Source: Salvia splendens
Lineage: Eukaryota; Streptophyta; Magnoliopsida; Lamiales; Lamiaceae
Reading direction: 5' to 3'
DNA length: 64,000 bases
Assembly (NCBI RefSeq): GCF_004379255.2
Contig: NC_056034.1
Span: 39,972,887-40,036,886, forward strand
Shown here: one piece after another, positions 26,148 through 38,004 of the stretch
Position numbering within the stretch: the stretch's first letter is position 1
Layout: the number at the start of each line of letters is the position of its first letter
Program-made: the position numbers and the translations under genes
Notes under the pieces: generated by a model
The model's database searches: none
The model's input: the letters and a program-made list of their open reading frames with translations, nothing else
Told to the model about the DNA's origin: nothing

Positions 26148-26450
26148 CTTCTCACACTTAGACCAAGCAATGGGCTAAGTGGAAGAAGTCAAAACACATC
26201 ATATTGAAAACACAAACATATCAAACAAAAAAACAGAGAATCTTCTCACACTTAGACCAAGAAGTGGGCTAAGTGTGAGAAAAACAACCAGAAAACTTAA
26301 ACTACACAAAACATGCTATATAACAAAAACTTCTCACACTTAGACCATGCAATGAGCTAAGTGGGAGAAGAACACAACGTAAACAATCATAAACATGTAT
26401 AGAGAAAAACTTCTCACACTTAGACCATGCAATGAGCTAAGTGGGAGAAG
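26148..26450. repeat. four hairpin-forming repeats
   Basis: Four copies, at 26148-26188, 26242-26281, 26330-26370 and 26410-26450, have the form cttctcacacttag, a 12-14 base loop, then ctaagtgggagaag or a close variant. The two halves are complementary, so each can fold into a stem of about 14 bp. Copies 3 and 4 are identical in the core. Spacing is 80-94 bp. Confidence 0.85.
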
Positions 26451-26579
26451 AGTAAACATAAACATATATACACGCAAATAGAAACATGCTCAAATGAGAA
26501 ACATAAAATTAAACCAGAAATTAAAAATTACTTGGTTCGTCTAGTTTTAGTATTTCTTCTGGCTCCCTTGGAAGCTAGA

Positions 26580-27900
26580 CTACCGTTCCAGCTTGACCCT
26601 CCTGGCCGTCGATGAGGTAGGCTTCTTCTCAGTGGGTGGTTGGCTGGCGGTGGTGGTGGTTTTCCTCTTCCTTGTTACTCTGATAGGGGTAGTGTCTGGA
26701 CTGGCATCTGAACTAGCTTTCTGTGGCTGTTTTTCTTTTGAGGTAGAGGTGGCTGACATGAGTTGTTGGGCAATTTGATTGTTTTGCTCTGCCAGGTTAG
26801 TCATCCTCTCAATCAGAGAGAGGGCTTTGGTCATATTTTCCGTCTGGAGCTCAAGAAACGGTTGTTTCTTGTCATTAGCCTCGCCAAATTTTTTCATCAT
26901 GAACTCTATAATCCTCTGCAACTTTTCCTCAGTGGCCTCTGGCTTCGTCCCGGTAGGTTGTGGCTTCTCTTCAGAAGGAGTCTTTTCCCCCTCAGCCTCC
27001 ACAGGCTCATTATCCTCTTCGCTCTGCTCGCAAAACACCACTGCAACCCCATTCTTCTTGATAATTCCATTGCTAATGAGATAGGCCGTGTCAAACCATT
27101 CTGGATCCTCACACATCACTATGGAGGACTTGGGAATCGTTAACCTTGGCATTATGTTCCTTATCAGATACACTCCAGGCAGATGGCAAGCGTACAAGTG
27201 ACGGACAGGATGGTGGGCTATTTGTGGCATGAATGAGCCAGCCAGTAGCCTAAATGCACCTTAACCTCTTTGATCATGCACCACATGAAATATAATTCAA
27301 TCGTGGTGATCGTTGCGTTTGATTAGCTAAGGAGGTTGTGGGCCAAGAAGACATGAGCCATCCTCAGAACGGGGTCAGCAATCTCCTCCCCTGTTGACAC
27401 ATTGGTCTTGAAAGGAGCTGCACCTTCGGCTCCTATCAAGTTCCACGCTTCCTCAACGTCGAACTCCTTAGTGTATTTGGGTTGGCCAATCTCCCGCAGA
27501 GACCACTCCCATGTCCTATCCTCCTCGGGACTCAACAATCCCAATCTCAATGACCAGTCTCTGATATTCATGACCATCTCCCGATTGAACACTCTAAAAT
27601 AGATGGACTCCTTATCTAAATTAGTAGTGTGCTCAAAGTGGAAGGATGTGAAGAACTCATTCGCAAGATTAACCGGCACCTCACATGGTGCATGCTCCAA
27701 CAACCAGTCAAATTCGATAGCTCTGATGTATTCAAGGAATTGCTCCTTAACTCCTATCATCCGCAGGGACGGATAGTGTATCTTCCTTCCTGATTGTGAT
27801 GGCCTTGACTCCGACACTCTTCCAGCACGATTCTTTCTCAACTTCAGGTCCTTGAAATAGACCATAGCCTCCAGCAGCTTTTGGTCATAATCATTATGTT
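26580..27900 (-). pseudogene. Athila-type retrotransposon ORF1/gag-like, broken
   Basis: Read on the minus strand, the upstream part (27865-27323) contains FLEYIRAIEFDWLLEH, YFRVFNREMVMNIRDWSLRL and AHVFLAHNLLS, which match the general pattern of the Athila ORF1 N-terminal domain. The frame hits TAA at 27323-27325, stays recognisable for about 30 codons, then shifts frame near 27230. It continues as PGVYLIRNIMPRLTIPKSSI and a Lys/Glu/Pro-rich tail (26580-27230). The frame is open upstream of 27865 to about 27900 with no good start. One stop plus a frameshift make it a non-functional relic. The family assignment is from memory of its pattern. Confidence 0.65.
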
Positions 27901-27924
27901 GATATTTTTAATAGAATAATTAGT
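27887..27924. repeat. 38-bp direct repeat, right copy
   Basis: Identical to 23339-23376. It abuts the 5' side of the gag-like pseudogene. Confidence 0.9.
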
Positions 27925-28337
27925 TAACAAAATTAGCAAATTAAGCTAGTTAGATTACACCCCTTTAATGAATATAGTTAAATTAATAGTATATATTTAT
28001 TTAGATTAATTAGCTCCACAAGTTCAAAAAGTTTGAATAGTAGCTGATGATATCGCATGGAGGGCACGGGAAGTTCAGTTGTTTAGAACTTTTTAATGAT
28101 ACTTAATTTTAGAAAAAATTAAATAAAAAAAATAAGCTCTAATCCGTGTATTTAGTATTGGGAACCTTGGCATGATCCTCATTGACCGGATTGAATCATA
28201 ATCATTATATCATGGATAGATAGAGATTTCGTATTGCTTTTAAAATGTTAAATTCATTCTGCAATAGTAAACAATTATTTGGCCATAAGAATATTAAATT
28301 CATTCGGAAAGAATAAATTTTGTAAATGATCAATCAT

Positions 28338-28407
28338 TTTTTCAACAAATTGATGATTATCATTTAAATGTCTTTTTCAACAAATTGATGATTATCATTT
28401 AAATATA
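28338..28407. repeat. 35-bp tandem duplication
   Basis: Two adjacent units containing tttttcaacaaattgatgat and ttatcatttaaat. Confidence 0.85.
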
Positions 28408-28876
28408 TATTTTGGACTGAGCCATGCTTCTTTCTGCACTACACGTATAATCCGCAGCCTTAACTACGGAAAAACTACATACGTTATATATGTAATAAAC
28501 ACATTCCACCAATTAAACCACTCAATATATATCGAAAAAAGTGAATAATATTATATTAATCCAAACAGATATTGTTAAAAACTAATATTTATTCAACTTG
28601 TATTGTCACAAAGATTACATCGAGTATTATAAGAAGAGCAGCTATACACATAAGGAAAGATTTTGCCCTAATTCTAATTACCATAATCTTGGTAATTTAC
28701 AATTAATAAGTAAAATGATATAGAAACTTTAATCGTTAGAATAAATGAATCGAGAAAAAAAAGGTATATAAATCAAAACATAAAAGAATTGAGAAAAAAA
28801 GGTATAGAATTCAAAGAATGAAGAAAAAAGGCGCAGAAATCAAAACAAAAATATGAATATGAGTTAAGCAACTATG

Positions 28877-29027
28877 GGGATTCGAACTCAAACCCTAAGC
28901 TTAGAAAATGGAGAGCACAACCACTTGGCCAAAGAAGCCTTTTAAATAAATTATCTCAATAAAAGGTATTAGTATTCGAATTTGGGGGTACAGTTGTACC
29001 CCTTGTTCCAAGGTGGATACGCCACTG
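28877..29027 (-). mobile_element. hAT-like element end with a tRNA-derived segment (partial)
   Basis: On the minus strand the right end starts cagtggcgtatccacc, a typical hAT terminus. About 90 bases inside, the same strand reads tggccaagtgg followed by gagttcgaatcccc, good matches to tRNA A and B boxes. A SINE nested in, or fused to, an hAT-type element would explain both. The other terminus and the target-site duplication were not found. Confidence 0.4.
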
Positions 29028-30881
29028 ATCCGATTTCATTGCTCTCAATTCTACGAAGAAAAACATAATACAAGAAAGAGACATGTTGCAATGTGATAAC
29101 ATACCTAATTATTTAACTTTGCTAATAGTAAAAAATTAATATTTTAGAGAATCAAATAATTGGTGCATAAGAGCAACAATTTAATTAAAGTCCCAATAAT
29201 TGATTAATAACCCACATTCATCATATACATTTTTCCGTATCCAGATTCGATTAATTAGGTCGGCAGCTTATAAAATGAATGAAGATTAATAGTACTTTGT
29301 TATTTTCCAGTATAAAAGTAAGTAACCTTTCAACACTAGGACAATGAATACTACCCATCTTTTAGTTTTGGGTTGAATTTGTGATTTGGGTATTAATTAT
29401 AGGTGTTTGATTTTATCTTCACTACTGCTAACTTTTATGGCTGTTTTTACCTCTCCAATCACATAAGTAGTTCATTATAAGTTCAGTGATTCGATTTCCG
29501 ATGTTATTAATCACATATTCTGCCACGCTTCGCACAGGTCAAAGATTTTCTTGTTTTACTGGAATCAATCTAATAAAAATTTTATTTGAGTTGCAAATAT
29601 TGAAATTCAAGAATCTAGCATCGATCTAGGTAGGTATTAATGCGTACATGTGTTGTTGTGTATATCTACTATCTCATGCTCATCACATTCACTTTATATG
29701 TCTTTCTGCGACTATTACACACCTATTAATAACAATAAAATTATATCCGAGTTATTATTGATGACATCCACTATTTTGGTGTAAAAAACTCTTTGAAATG
29801 AGAGGAAATTAAATAGGAACAAAACTTGATGAAATGAAAGAGTGGGAGTACGATTATATTACAAGTCAACTTATCTTAAGTTCATTCAACATATATTATT
29901 ATTATAACTGAATGTCCTTAATATACAGGAAAATATTAGTTTGTAGATAAAATATATGTAATGCGAGATCCATAGTCATATAGAGAGAACAATGGAGGGC
30001 TCATATGATTACATAACATTTGACCATTGCCCAAGAATGGACACTAGGCCCCAAATACATTATACTACTACATATATTCGGATTCAAAATTGTTTTGGTA
30101 TGTCCAACTAAATTTGACTGCGTGGCAATCTTTAGTTTCTAATTGAAATTTGAAAGGTGAGAAATTATCTTGCATAACTAAAAAAAATGCTTGTATTCAA
30201 GTAAAATAAATTAATGTGTATGCCATGTGTGGTATATACAATTTTACTAATGGCACAAGTCCTTCATTAATTGAGGATCTCATGCGTTCATTTATGGGGA
30301 CAAAGCGTGATCGCCGTTGATGTATTTTCTATCTCTAATATGTATATGCCGATATATTTTTAAATTTTTTTTACAGTATGAAAAGTATATTTATGGGCCT
30401 CCTTGTTCTATTCTCTCGTTCCTTTTAAATACAATACAGTAATTATCATTAGGCATGGGACCTTTATATTATCTTCTCCCATGCAAGTCCATATTTATAA
30501 TTAGTCTTTTACTAGCTGGCTATCACTTTTCACATAATATTTTCTTTAATTAGGATATGAATTAAATAAGTAATTAATACTGTCATAAGATAAAAAGAAG
30601 AAGAGAATCTTTTTAGTTTGACCGTGTAAATATAGTCTGTCATGGCAGGTAATAATAAGTAAATAATAAAGCCCCCACATGTATACACCACCTCGCTTCT
30701 TGTCGTATTCCATGATCTTTGCAATAATGGTAGCCTTGCCTTGACAACTTTTTCCAATAATTTTCACATGATCATAACATAACAAGATTCTTCTGTATGA
30801 TCTCATAACAACGAAAATTACTAAGACTGATAATGTCCGAAGGTCTTAAACCAATTAAACATTAGTGAAATGAAGTTTTCC

Positions 30882-30898
30882 ACTATATATATATAATG
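30882..30898 (+). promoter_or_regulatory. candidate TATA box, first BAHD gene
   Basis: The run ctatatatatataatg lies about 45-55 bp upstream of the ATG at 30939. A similar run lies upstream of the second copy. Confidence 0.45.
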
Positions 30899-30938
30899 CC
30901 ATAATTTATTTTTGGAAAGAGGAACACCAAAACCCATA

Positions 30939-32606
30939 ATGGAGATTGAAACAAAGCTAATTTGGAAGGAAACCATCAAACCATCTTCTCCAACCCCAAA
31001 ATCACACCAAAAATACCAACTTTCGTTTCTCGATCAACGTGCATTTACAACATTCATTCCCTTTCTATACTTTTACACATCAAATCCAAAATTCTCCGAT
31101 TCCTTAAAATCAAAGCAGTTGAAAAAATCCCTATCGGAGGTCCTCTCCATATACTACCCACTTGCCGGCCGCATCGTCGCCAACCTCTACGTCGACTGCA
31201 ACGACGCCGGCGTACCCTTTTCCGAAGCCGAAGCAGACTGCGACGTCTCGCAATTCATCACCAATCCAAACCCTAAAAATTTGGAGAAATTTCTACCTCG
31301 CGATGACTTCAAAGATCATTGCCTGGCTGTCCACGTCACCTATTTCCGCTGCGGCGGCCTCGCCGTTGGGATCCTCCTCTCGCACAAGGTCGCCGATGGA
31401 TTATCTCTCCACTTGTTCGTCAGCAACTGGTCCAACGTCGCCAGAAACGGTGGCAGCGGTAACGTACCGCTCCCGAAATTCGACGCGGCCTATGCTCCGC
31501 CGCTTGACATCCTCAGCCGCCGGCCCGCGCCAACAGGATTCATTGAGGAAGTGGTCGCCAGAAAAATCCTCACGTTCCCAGCATCGGAGATCGCTGCCAT
31601 CCAGGAAAGGTAGATATAAATCCATAGGGTACCATTCTAATACCAATTGTTAATAGTAAGTCAGTCATTTTTTAGTTTCAGTACAAATATAAGTCCAGTT
31701 AAATTTAGATATGAGTACTATTGAGTTCGTTAAGATATACTTTTGGGTCAGTTAAATTTGGAACATAGTAAATATTTTAAGTTTCAACACAAATGTATTT
31801 AAATTTCAACACAAATTTAGTTCACAATCATTTTTAGGTTCATTAGAGATATACTATCAATTAGGCCATTTAAATTTAGCCCATAGTCGGCAGCCTAATA
31901 TGATATTGACAGAAATCCACAAGGTGGCATTCTAAAATCAATTGGTGATACAAAAGTGGCTCATGAGAATTATATAATAGTTTCAGTTCTCTCATTACAC
32001 AGATACGGAATGTTGTTATATTTATTTTTCTTTTATTTGCCAACAAGGTACACCATTGGGGGGCGTCGTCCAAACCCGGTGGAGGCTCTGCGGGCTTTTA
32101 TATGGGCCCGGTACTCGGGCATAAGATCCGACCCAAGTAAGATGTGCATTGTGTATAACTCGATCAACCTACGGAGCCGGGGTGACCCGCCGCTGTCCAG
32201 ATACCACTTCGGTAACGTTGTTTTTGTTTCGGGGGTGGAGGCGACGGTCGGGGATGGAGTGGCGAAGCTTATGTGGAATGTGCGGGAGGCCTCGAAGGCG
32301 CTAGACGCCAGCTATGTTGGTGGACTGAAAAAGAGGGAGATGCAGTTGGAAGAGATAAGGGTTCAGGTTGAAGCTAGTAAAGTGGAGGAGAGATTTCTGT
32401 TTTCGAATGTGTGCGGGTTTCCTTTGTACGAAGCGGATTTCGGGTGGGGAGAACCCGACCGGGTCAGGTTTGTCGGGCTGCCCTACAAGAATATGGCATT
32501 TTTTATGGATACAAAAACTGGGGATGGAATAGAGGTATTGCTCCAGTTGAGTGAACAAGATATGGAAAAATTCCAAGCTCATTCGATGTTAAAGAGTAAT
32601 TTGTAA
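30939..32606 (+). CDS. BAHD acyltransferase, copy 1 (vinorine synthase-like)
   Basis: BAHD enzymes transfer an acyl group from acyl-CoA to an alcohol or amine of a specialised metabolite in the cytosol. Exons 30939-31609 and 32048-32606 (671 + 559 nt) give 409 aa. The catalytic HxxxD reads HKVAD at about 149-153 and DFGWG starts at about 354. The N-terminal KPSSPTPKSHQKYQLSFLDQ block and PLAGR fit clade III. The start at 30939 aligns with that of the neighbouring paralogue; an upstream in-frame TTG is not a plausible start. The 438-bp intron splits an Arg codon after IQE and ends at caacaag. At the site where copy 2 has its intron (YAP), this gene is uninterrupted. Substrate cannot be told from sequence. 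No lesion is seen. Confidence 0.92.
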
Positions 32607-33488
32607 TTATGGAAAAATAAATTAATTTACTACTATAAAAAATGATTCTCATTGTTAAAACTCCAAAATTGCCCTATATCTCCTCATTTAATATCTATTT
32701 TTATATGTGTCATGTGTGTTATGAAAATTACCAACGCATAGATCGAGCTGTTTCATAGTAGTAATATTTTATTTTAAATACTGGTATAATATAATTATAT
32801 ACAGGTGGAACAGTTGGACGATGTACTAATTTTTATGCAGATAATTTTGAATATTTAGATGTAGTTGGATGATAATGATGTGATCCTGATGTTAATACAT
32901 CTAAGTTGGAGATCAAGAGTGTTGAACTTGAACATGTTAGTATGTCATGAGAAATTCCACTGTCATGATCTCACAAACCTTAGCATGCTCCTATAGTTAG
33001 TGCGCTTCAAGTTTTCTGCACAGCATTGTCTCAGTTTTCGTCATGATCGGAGGTCCAAATATTTTCTGATCGTCTTGAAATTTTGCCTCGTCAAGTGGTG
33101 CTGGAAGTGAAAGGGTGGTGGGGCTCATTGCTGGTCAGAGGAGAGGGTTCACGAAAATTGGTCGTTGTTTGCATTTTTGCTCGCATGTGTGCAAGCACTG
33201 TGGTGTGCTCGGAAAAAAGTGTGTTAGTTTATGAGAGACAAAATAACGAAGAAATGACACTAATAGGCTAAAACTACAACGAAAATTGGATCGAACAATA
33301 CACCGGTTTGTGATTGAATCGGTTAATCCGATTTTTAAAACACTCTGAATAAATTAGTATAGTTGACATTTTCCAAATATATTCTCCCAAGTGTATAATA
33401 TTCAGAACAGTTCATGTGTGGCAGCCGGCTTACTATCACGTTCAGTTTTTCAATATGACAAGTTAGATGCATTTGATCATGAGCTTCT
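32607..33488. other. spacer between the BAHD copies
   Basis: About 950 bp to the next ATG. It holds the 3' flank of copy 1 and the promoter side of copy 2. The open frame at 33083-33271 has no recognisable domain. Confidence 0.5.
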
Positions 33489-33505
33489 CACTATATATAT
33501 AACGA
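33489..33505 (+). promoter_or_regulatory. candidate TATA box, second BAHD gene
   Basis: ctcactatatatataacga lies about 60-70 bp upstream of the ATG at 33562. Its position relative to the gene resembles that of copy 1. Confidence 0.45.
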
Positions 33506-33561
33506 TATAGTGCTGTGTATATTGGGATGACATACAAACCAAAAACCAACAAACAGCAAAT

Positions 33562-35225
33562 ATGGTTATAGAAAGAAAGGTAATTTCAATAGATATCATA
33601 AAGCCATCTTCTCCAACCCCTAAATCCATGCAAAAATACCAATTTTCATTTATCGATCAAAATACAGTTTTATCATTCATTCCCGCCGTCTTCTTCTACC
33701 CTTCAAACCCCACAATTCCCAACTCGGAAAAATCAAAGCTGCTGAAGAAATCCTTATCGAATGTCCTCTCCATATACCACCCTCTCGCCGGCCGCCGCGT
33801 GGGAAATCTCTACGTCGACTGCAACGACGCCGGCACACCCCTCTCCGAAGCCGAAGCAGACTGCGACCTCTCGCTAGCTGTCGCCGATCCAAACCCTAGT
33901 AATTTGAAGATATTTCTACCCCACGAGACAGATGAGTTCCATGATCTCTGCCTGGCTGTTCACGCCACCTATTTCCCCTGTGGCGGCCTCGCCATCGGGA
34001 TCCTCCTCTCGCACAAGGTCGCCGACGCATCATCTTACCTCTTGTTCCTCAAAACCTGGTCCGCCGTCGCAAGAAACGGCGGGGGCGTGCCGTTGCCCAA
34101 GTTTGAGCTCGCCGCCTATGCTCCACAGGTATTCTCAATAAAATAAGTTTGGGTCGTTTTCACTCGTAAAAGCGCATTTATATTTTTTGTATTTTTATCA
34201 AAATATATTTATTTAAATAGTACTCCCTCTGTCCGCGAATAGGAGTCCCGTTTTTCCATTTTAGTCTGTCCGCGAATAGGAGTCTCGGTTCACTTTTATC
34301 ATAAATAGTAATAGGGTCTCACCTTCCACTAACTCATTACACTCACATTTCATTTAAAATTAATATATACAAGTGGGACCTCTATTCCACTAACTTTTTT
34401 TCACCCACTTTTCTTAACATTTCTTAAAACCCGTGCCGCCCATAAATGAGACTCCTAATGGCGAACGAAGAGAGTACTAGTATATTATATTATCTTGCTC
34501 AATTCAACCCCACGATTATTAATTTCTGGATCAGCCATTTTTGACAGCTGGACATCCTCAGCTGCCAGCCTCCGCCGGGATTAGTGGAGGGAGATGTCGC
34601 CACCACGATCCTCACATTCGCAGCAGCGGAGATCGCCACTCTCCAGGAGAGGTACAACTCCCCGGGCTGTCGTCGCCCGAGCCGGGTGGAAGCACTCTCG
34701 GCTTTTATATGGACACGATTCGTGTCCGCAACGGGCGCTATATCCGACCCGGATCAGATGTGTATCGTGTATAATGCGATAAACCTAAGGAACCGGGCTG
34801 ACCCGCCCCTGTCGGATCACCAGTTCGGTAACTTCATTGCGCCTTCGACGGCTTTCGTGAGGGCCGGGGACAGCGGCGTGGAGGTTGTGCGGAAGGTGCG
34901 GGAAGCTACGAAGAGGATAGACGCGGGCTACGTGGCCGGGCTGAAGAAGAGGGAGCGGCAATTGGAAGACATAATGGGGCATGTTCGAGCCAGTGAAGGT
35001 GTGATGGTTAAAATGTTCTTCTCGAGTCTGTGTGGATTTCCTTTTACTCAAGTGGATTTCGGGTGGGGCAGACCGGCCCGGTTGAAGACCATCGGGTTGC
35101 CCTTCCAGAATTTGGTACATTTTATGGATACAAATGGTGGGGATGGAGTAGAGGCACTCATTCAATTGAGCATACAAGATATGGAGAAATTCCAAGCTCA
35201 TTTATCACTCAATAGTAAATTGTAA
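33562..35225 (+). CDS. BAHD acyltransferase, copy 2 (vinorine synthase-like)
   Basis: Tandem paralogue of the gene at 30939, same strand, clearly related along its length. Exons 33562-34128 and 34548-35225 (567 + 678 nt) give 414 aa. HKVAD is at about 151-155 and DFGWG starts at about 359; KPSSPTPKSMQKYQFSFIDQ and HPLAGR are present. The single intron (34129-34547, 419 bp) sits in phase 0 after AYAPQ, and 252 bp of it is a Stowaway-type MITE. Without splicing the frame would stop five codons later. The site of copy 1's intron is uninterrupted here (LQERYNSPG). The product probably acylates a small hydroxylated metabolite; substrate unknown. Confidence 0.92.
34223..34474. mobile_element. Stowaway-type MITE inside the intron of BAHD copy 2
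   Basis: Left end ctccctctgtccgcgaatag, right end taatggcgaacgaagagag, flanked by TA on both sides. Inner pieces aggagtcccg and gagactcct pair in inverse orientation. 252 bp. Confidence 0.88.
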
Positions 35226-35610
35226 TGGCACTGTCGGAAATTATTGTAATTGTTAGATTGATGCTCTTCTATATCCTATCATTCACCACCAAATTGTTTG
35301 GTCAGCTACTGTGGTACATTATTACAATGGATTCAATATTCAATGGATTAGAATGGTTCTTAGTTCTCAATCATATCATAGATGTTGAAATTTGATGCAA
35401 TAAAGTGCAACAACACAACTTTGATGGCTATGATATAACCTTGGAATGTAATGCAGTATTCGATAGTGTACTCAATATATAGTAGTTGTTGCAACATGTA
35501 CAAAACCTGTAGGTCCCACACAGATATCAATCGCAGTGAATGTGATTAGATGTTTAAAATCTGCTGTCTAAAATGAATGCAAATACAACCAAACAACAAC
35601 AAGAATGGTA

Positions 35611-35815
35611 CTCCCTCCCTCCGTCCCAAAGAAGATGGCTCAATTGGGAGATGACACTAGATTTTAGGAGATGTTGTTTTGTATGTTAAGTGGTGAGAGA
35701 AAATATAATTTTATAATTAATGTGAGAGGAAGGTTTTTTTAAAAGAGAAAATATGACATCTTTTGTAGGACAAACTAAAAAGGAAAGTGTGATATCTACC
35801 GTGGGACGGAGGGAG
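35611..35815. mobile_element. Stowaway-type MITE
   Basis: Left end ctccctccctccgtcccaaa, right end taccgtgggacggagggag, flanked by TA. 205 bp, about 390 bp downstream of BAHD copy 2. Confidence 0.88.
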
Positions 35816-35839
35816 TATATAGTAAGCACTAAGCAGCAT

Positions 35840-37519
35840 TATCTGCTTTTGCAGGTATTTAATGTAAGAGAAACATAACATACCGTTATGGTAATGAGAG
35901 ATCCAAGTTCACCTTCCTGGCAAGGAAATTGATGTCAGCATTCTGCCCCTATTATTGAACTGAGTCTCCACAAATTTTCCGAAGCGACTGTGATCAAAGA
36001 GCAATTGAAGCAAAAGTTGATTGAATAGATTAAAAATGGAATTCATAAAGGTACTTTGCAGTCAAATTTTGAATTGACCTTGAATTGTTATTTCTCACTG
36101 TCTTTGCGTTACCAAAAGCTTCAAGAACCGGACTTGACTGCAACATAAAAAGAGTTGATGCAGGGAAGCAAAGCACTAAGAGAAGTAAAAGAGCTATATT
36201 TTTCACTTTCTTTGATTGTCACAGATCACAATAAGAATCACATACAGAGTTTGATATTATTCTATTTGAATTCAAAATAATAAATCAAGACACAGACCTC
36301 GAGTACTTGCTGCTCCACAGTCCGCTTCCCCTCAACCCCTACACTGCCCCCCATGTATGCATATTAAAGCATGATAACAGCATGCATCTGGCCAGATCGT
36401 TTTGTCACTTATGCCAGTAAAAATCAGAAGAAAAGTAGAGAATGACATGATAACAAAGGTATAGTATATCAATGTGTGGGTCAAGAAGGAAGCTGCAGGA
36501 AGATATGCACAGTCATTTTTGTTTGCTTTTGGAACCTCTAGAATGTCATATCCATGAGAAATATACTTACATATATTTCATTAATATTATATCGGCATTT
36601 CAAATTGTACAAAACACCCGGTTCATGCAGGTAAGAAAGCTTTGTTATATCATCCACGCCCTCTGGCGCAGCCTCAAGATCTTGCGGATAAACATTTGCA
36701 GCATTAGCTACAGCCTGAAAGATAATGCAGAAGTTGATTGTCTCAAAGAAATTTTTCTTGAAAGCAATTAGCTGCAGAACACTCTGTATGGAAATATTTT
36801 TTATCAAAGAATATAATTATGAATTTCAAACCAAATCCACTGGTGGATTCACAAAAAAACATTGTCGAAGTTGATTGTCTCAGTATAATGCAGAAATTAT
36901 TGGGAAGCTAAGGCACCGACGTAAATGCCAATTAGTTTAGTGACAACATTTATCTATTTCTAAGAATATAGATCTGCATATGAGAGTTTGGTGTTAATAT
37001 TATAGCAATATGATATGATAAGAAGGAAGAAAGTTAAAAATGAAAATAGAAAATGGAGGAATAATATTTTTAGGAAGAAAAGGCGAGAGAAAGAGACTTT
37101 AAATCCAAGGAAGAGAATATATTTGGTTATTCAACTAGCCCTGTACTTTGAGTTCCAGGAAAAAAAAAGAAAGAAAAAAAAGTTTTTCTATGTATAGTTG
37201 CTTGCCCTGTTGAAAACAATATAATTTGAGTCCATTCTATGAGAAGCAAGCCTCATTTAAGGGAAATAAATTGAATCATATAGACATCACATTTTCCTCG
37301 AATGTCTTGAGTGCATACTACCCATGCCAAGGAATAAGAAGGCCGTGAACTTTTGATTAAATTGCAGAGCACATCTCAAGATATACTTACTGTCTTTCCT
37401 GATGTACAATTTACTTTACTCTCTTCACCATTTACTTCGACAACTACCCCATCTAGCCAGGCTTCATCTAGATCCTCCACCCATACATGAGATCCAACTG
37501 CTATATTGGTTGCAACAGT
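35840..37519 (-). pseudogene. class XI myosin gene fragment, introns retained, P-loop exons missing
   Basis: Five pieces on the minus strand match the head region of plant myosin XI in order. 37519-37391 is the SH3-like N-terminus ([17 protein letters not shown], ending SGKT). 36714-36571 carries [20 protein letters not shown]. About 36352-36298 carries EGKRTVEQQVLE. 36137-36079 carries PVLEAFGNAKTVRNNNS. From 35987 RFGKFVETQFNNRGR then decays. The first four have usable GT and AG sites. Between the second and third pieces the exons with the GESGAGKT ATP-binding loop are absent, and after about 35915 the frame is lost. Because introns remain, this is a duplicated genomic fragment, not a retrocopy. 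It cannot encode a working motor. Confidence 0.85.
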
Positions 37520-38004
37520 CTGTATGATAAGTGAAGTTGACATTAGTTAAAAACTAAGAAATCGATAAATAATAACGTACAAATTGGTAAACGTGTTCAC
37601 TCATTAAACACAATGATTATTAGTGCTCGGCATCAAGACCTCATTCTGCAAATCAAACAATTTCAGAAGCTGGGCGTACATCTGGATATATTAGTATTAG
37701 TATATTGACTTACAATTGGTTACACGATAAAAGAAAATTACTAATGATCAAATCCCAAAGGACTCTTCTTTCCGTTACAAAACCCAGTCTAACATGATGT
37801 TTGAATCTACTCATCTTTCGACTAAAATAATGTTAGGTACCAACAATTAAAGCTTTCTGTTTCACAAATTGCATGTTGCACACTCCTGACCAAAATTATT
37901 ACTAAAACTAAACATGTGTAGGCCGGAAAGGTTTCAAACTTCACTTTTACCAACTAAAACCTTAAAAGGCCATGTTGATCTACATTTGCTAATTAAGAGC
38001 ATTA
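37520..38004. other. region upstream of the myosin fragment
   Basis: No coding exon recognised. A first exon with the myosin start codon was looked for and not found. Confidence 0.45.

Larger units (their letters stand above)
23377..26560 (-). mobile_element. non-coding part of a decayed Athila-like (Ty3/gypsy) retroelement
   Basis: This stretch lies 3' of the gag-like pseudogene on the minus strand and has no coding region. Motifs such as ggatcgatcccacaaag (about 23631) are ones I associate with Athila-type non-coding or LTR sequence, from memory. It holds a 71-bp tandem duplication (25193-25333), a short T/C-rich duplication (about 25391-25448) and four hairpin repeats (26148-26450). LTR boundaries could not be set, so the element may be truncated or rearranged. 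Confidence 0.5.
27925..30880. other. gene-free region upstream of the BAHD pair
   Basis: AT-rich. A 35-bp tandem duplication lies at 28338-28407 (core caacaaattgatgattatca). A tRNA-like stretch and an hAT-like terminus lie at about 28877-29027. No coding region is supported. Confidence 0.5.

Noticed and set aside
26148..26450. CRISPR-like array (regularly spaced repeats)
   Set aside because: Only four imperfect units with palindromic cores inside a plant retroelement; spacers are not unique inserts and the host is a eukaryote.
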